Assembly (NCBI RefSeq): GCF_038051945.1
Contig: NZ_CP150302.1
Span: 6,200,001-6,264,000, forward strand
Reading direction: 5' to 3'
DNA length: 64,000 nucleotides
Source of the DNA: Paenibacillus sp. FSL H3-0469
Lineage (GTDB): Bacteria > Bacillota > Bacilli > Paenibacillales > Paenibacillaceae
The position numbers were made by a program, and so were the translations under genes. Below the pieces are notes generated by a model. The model ran no database searches, was not told where the DNA came from, and saw only the letters and a list, made by a program, of their open reading frames with translations. Below are positions 61,704-64,000 of this stretch, in pieces. Every line of letters starts with the position of its first letter. Within the stretch, counting starts at the first letter, position 1.

Positions 61704-62656
61704 CCGCTTCCGGCCAAGCTGCAGCGTCCTGGATTGCCGAAACGATGGTCTACAGTGTTCTGGCCGAGGCTGTGAGCTGGCCTTCCCCCGGATTGGTATC
61801 GGCGGTCAGCAACGGATGTCACGCGGATATGGATGTTTACACTTTTCTGAGAAGCGCACTCCGCATTCAGCCTTATTACCAGCAAGCAGCACGCTTGGGC
61901 GTAGCAGAATCCTCGGGCCGAACCGGCAGAGAATATTTATTCAGGAGGCTCCAGCAGACCGGGCGGCGGGCCGAGGCTGACATGCTTAAGGCTACCGGGG
62001 GAGTGAATACCCATAAAGGAACGATCTTCCTGGGGTTGATTCTATGCGCGGCTGCCGGAATGACGAGTCAAAGTCCATCCGGCATAGCAGAACCGCAGGA
62101 GATATGCCGCTTGGCCGGAAGGCTGGCTGAGTATCCGCTGCGGGCACAATTGGCAGACATCCTGGAGGAGACGCAACATGCAAGCACAGGCGGACGCGCG
62201 TACAGGGAGTGGGGAATTAGAGGGATACGGGGCGAAGTTATAGACGGATTTCCGTCCATTCTTCAGCAGGGCTTGCCTGCCTTGCGTGAGGCGCTTCAAC
62301 AAGGAGCGGATCTGCGGACGGCGCAGATCCACTCCTTGTTATCATTGATGACTGTGGTACAGGATACCACGCTGCTGAACCGCAATTTCGACAGGACAAG
62401 GATTGACTATACTCAGAAGAGTGCCTTAGCGGCGTTGGACCGGGGGAGTCTGTTCACCTCTGAGGGCAGAGCCTATATCCGCACCATGGAGGAGGATTTC
62501 CGTCTCCGTTCCCTATCTCCCGGCGGATCAGCCGATCTGCTGGCCATGACGCTTGCTTTGCATTTGTGGACTGAGAATCAGGGGGAGGAAAGAGTGTGGC
62601 GAACGATTCCGCTGTGTCAGCCATCCTTCGTGACCGGGAGCGCCTCCATGAGCTAA
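61700..62656 (+). CDS. citG: Triphosphoribosyl-dephospho-CoA synthase (CitG family)
   Basis: A 318-residue protein. PGLVSAVSNGCHADMDVYTFLRSA, ATGGVNTHKGTIFLGLILCAA, AYREWGIRGIRGEVIDGFPSI and LSLMTVVQDTTLLNRN are CitG/MdcB hallmarks. The enzyme makes 2'-(5''-triphosphoribosyl)-3'-dephospho-CoA from ATP and dephospho-CoA. The GTG start overlaps the ligase stop by 4 bases. It provides the prosthetic-group precursor for the CitD-like carrier encoded four genes upstream. Confidence 0.9.
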   Translation: MTASGQAAASWIAETMVYSVLAEAVSWPSPGLVSAVSNGCHADMDVYTFLRSALRIQPYYQQAARLGVAESSGRTGREYLFRRLQQTGRRAEADMLKATGGVNTHKGTIFLGLILCAAAGMTSQSPSGIAEPQEICRLAGRLAEYPLRAQLADILEETQHASTGGRAYREWGIRGIRGEVIDGFPSILQQGLPALREALQQGADLRTAQIHSLLSLMTVVQDTTLLNRNFDRTRIDYTQKSALAALDRGSLFTSEGRAYIRTMEEDFRLRSLSPGGSADLLAMTLALHLWTENQGEERVWRTIPLCQPSFVTGSASMS

Positions 62657-63114
62657 GAGAGGCCAGGTATCCGGCAGAAGGCTCGCTGATACAGATTATG
62701 ATGAATATTCCGGGGCCGGATAAGAAGCTGGCTGTTGCCTATGAATTATTCGAGCTCTGTATGGAGGCTTTACAGGAAGCTCTGGCGGTTGCAGCTTATA
62801 AGATACTTATGCTTGAGCGGATCGAGCTGGCGCTTGGTCCGGTAGCTTATCTTCAGGTATCTGCGGATGCGGCGGAATTGAAGCAATTCTGTCTGTCCTT
62901 TGAACTGGAGCATCCGCTTAGCGCGTATTGGGATATGGATATTTATGATTCATCGGGAAAAGCAATGGGCAGGCATGAGCTGGGTGCTCCTTCACGCCGC
63001 TGTTATCTGTGCGGGCAGCCTGCTAAAGTGTGCGGATTCCTGCAGCGTCATTCGCCGGAGGAATTAATCGGACGCATGGCTGCTGATCTGGCGGCAAGGA
63101 AGGCCATCACATGA
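62596..63114 (+). CDS. citX: Holo-carrier synthase / apo-citrate lyase phosphoribosyl-dephospho-CoA transferase (CitX family)
   Basis: A 172-residue transferase. EARYPAEGSLIQIMMNIPGPDKK, LGPVAYLQVSADAAELKQ, HPLSAYWDMDIYD and SRRCYLCGQPAKVCGFLQRHSPEEL match CitX, including the paired-cysteine RrCl.C...A..C....H motif. It transfers the prosthetic group made by CitG to a serine of the CitD-type carrier. The GTG start has GGGGGAGG and lies 61 bases inside citG, so the two are tightly coupled. Its stop overlaps the MFS start by 4 bases. Confidence 0.9.
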   Translation: MANDSAVSAILRDRERLHELREARYPAEGSLIQIMMNIPGPDKKLAVAYELFELCMEALQEALAVAAYKILMLERIELALGPVAYLQVSADAAELKQFCLSFELEHPLSAYWDMDIYDSSGKAMGRHELGAPSRRCYLCGQPAKVCGFLQRHSPEELIGRMAADLAARKAIT

Positions 63115-64000
63115 ATCTTTTCCGAAACCTAAAGGTGCCCCGGCCGGTGTTTGCCATTTGCCTGAACACGCTGATTACCCATCTTGGCTTCTACGCCATG
63201 ACGGCGATATTAACGGTCTATCTGTCTCAGGTCAAAGGATTGCCTCTGTCGGTTACCGCTGTAGTTACCATGATCTTCACCGTGTCTTACCGCAGTGCGA
63301 GGTTCCTTACCGGACCCTTGCTGGACAATATGGACCCGTTCAAATGCATGTGGTTCGGCTGCCTGCTAACAGGCGTCTCCATCGCAATGGTGGATTTCTG
63401 GCAGTCGCCGCTTTTGATTACAATCCAGCTTATCATTGCCGGGATCGGCTACTCGGTCAGGGGCTTGTCCTCCAAGGCTTCTTTATCCTTCGTGGGGAGT
63501 AAGGATGGCAATGCCCTGTTTTATTTTGCGAATTCCAATATGTATACGAACGGTGCGGCCATTGCCGGGCCGTTAATCGGCTCCTTTCTGCTGACTAGCT
63601 CCTTGAAAAGCTTCACGTTGACCTTCGTTGGAGGGTTCTATGTTGCGGGTGCTATCCTGCTCACTATCTTCCCGCCCGGGTGCAGTCTGCTTGACCAGGA
63701 ACGGAAGCCGGTAAGCTTCTGGAAAGGATATCAGACCGTTCTGCTCGATAAAAGCTTCCGTAAAGTGCTGCTGTTCAATATGATCGGCTGCTTTTTCTTT
63801 ACCCAATTGTTCAATTCCTTTCCTTATTTAATCGGCACTTATTATAACGCACCGGAAAGGCTGGGGAGTCTGCTTATGCTGAACGGAATCCTCGTGGTGC
63901 TGCTGCAGATTCCGTTCGGGCGCTGGATGAATACAGCGTTGTCAGGCCAGCGTGAGGGATACCGGCTGACTCTGGCGTTTCTGCTATTCAGCGTTTCTTT
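63111..64000 (+). CDS. MFS transporter, N-terminal part (cut by window end)
   Basis: The frame is open from the ATG to the last base (296 codons visible). Hydrophobic helices alternate with short loops: FAICLNTLITHLGFYAMTAILTVYL, LSVTAVVTMIFTVSYRSARFLTGPLLD, WFGCLLTGVSIAMV, ITIQLIIAGIGYSVRGLS, ANSNMYTNGAAIAGPLIGSFLL, FVGGFYVAGAILLTIF and VLLFNMIGCFFFTQLFNSFPY. This is the drug:H+ antiporter-like MFS pattern. AAGGAAGG precedes the ATG, which overlaps the citX stop. As the last visible gene of the biosynthetic operon it may export the product (inference). Confidence 0.85.
   Translation, partial: MNLFRNLKVPRPVFAICLNTLITHLGFYAMTAILTVYLSQVKGLPLSVTAVVTMIFTVSYRSARFLTGPLLDNMDPFKCMWFGCLLTGVSIAMVDFWQSPLLITIQLIIAGIGYSVRGLSSKASLSFVGSKDGNALFYFANSNMYTNGAAIAGPLIGSFLLTSSLKSFTLTFVGGFYVAGAILLTIFPPGCSLLDQERKPVSFWKGYQTVLLDKSFRKVLLFNMIGCFFFTQLFNSFPYLIGTYYNAPERLGSLLMLNGILVVLLQIPFGRWMNTALSGQREGYRLTLAFLLFSVS

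Noticed and set aside
57353..63114. Ordinary citrate lyase (fermentation) operon
   Set aside because: CitD-, CitE-, CitG- and CitX-like genes are present, but CitF, CitC and a citrate transporter of the usual type are not, and an SbnA-like synthase and a tRNA-synthetase-like ligase take their place.
1..64000. CRISPR arrays, rRNA and tRNA genes, known riboswitches
   Set aside because: No regularly spaced repeats, rRNA-like blocks, tRNA cloverleaf sequences or recognisable riboswitch motifs were seen on either strand by eye.

Overview
The window looks like a chromosomal segment of a spore-forming, S-layer-bearing Firmicute of the Paenibacillus type. The evidence is an intact pro-SigK gene with its processing site, SLH-domain cell-surface anchoring, YesM/YesN two-component pairs beside sugar importers, sugar ABC importers without their own ATPase, strong AGGAGG ribosome binding sites, and frequent ATGA/GTGA stop-start overlaps. 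No rRNA, tRNA or CRISPR array was seen.

Layout. (1) 1-6.5 kb: the 3' end of a sulphur-amino-acid operon: polar amino acid ABC importer, two luciferase-like flavin monooxygenases, an M20 amidohydrolase, an N-methyl amino acid oxidase-like flavoprotein and a DinB-fold protein. It resembles the B. subtilis yxe/ytm operons that salvage S-substituted cysteines. (2) 6.6-9.8 kb: PspC/PspA envelope-stress pair, YfbR-like HD hydrolase, CPBP protease, membrane protein. (3) 9.8-17.6 kb, minus strand: a large secreted repeat protein, an HlyD-type adaptor, a MacB-type ATPase and permease, then a histidine kinase and response regulator. (4) 17.9-19.6 kb: PP2C-like phosphatase and sigK. (5) 19.6-27.2 kb: an accessory region downstream of sigK. 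It holds a flavinylated cytosolic reductase system (ApbE, LysR, FMN reductase, FMN_red/FMN_bind/FAD fusion), an IS1182-type transposase remnant, a broken zeta-toxin-like gene with a small upstream partner, and two decayed partial copies of sigK that mark off the cargo.

(6) 27.2-45.0 kb: a polysaccharide-use locus. It has an AraC regulator, a GH2 beta-galactosidase, a YesM/YesN system, a CUT1 importer with a CcpA-type cre site, a very large secreted beta-helix enzyme with cohesin and dockerin modules, and a cohesin-SLH surface anchor. The last two look like a miniature cellulosome. (7) 45.3-53.6 kb: a second glycan locus with GH130 and DUF1861 proteins, an LplABC-type importer and a divergent AraC-type membrane regulator; a MITE-like structured repeat sits between the two enzyme genes. 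(8) 53.6-57.1 kb: a BcrAB-type ABC transporter with its own kinase and regulator.

(9) 57.35 kb to the right edge: the most unusual part. A tight operon encodes an SbnA-like PLP synthase, a GH88-like hydrolase, a CitD-like carrier protein, a CitE-like lyase, a class II seryl-tRNA-synthetase-like protein resembling amino acid:carrier-protein ligases, CitG, CitX, and an MFS exporter cut by the window end. Citrate lyase CitF and CitC are absent. The operon therefore looks like a biosynthetic pathway that uses a citrate-lyase-type carrier for an aminoacyl group, not a citrate fermentation operon. This is the best candidate here for an undescribed system.
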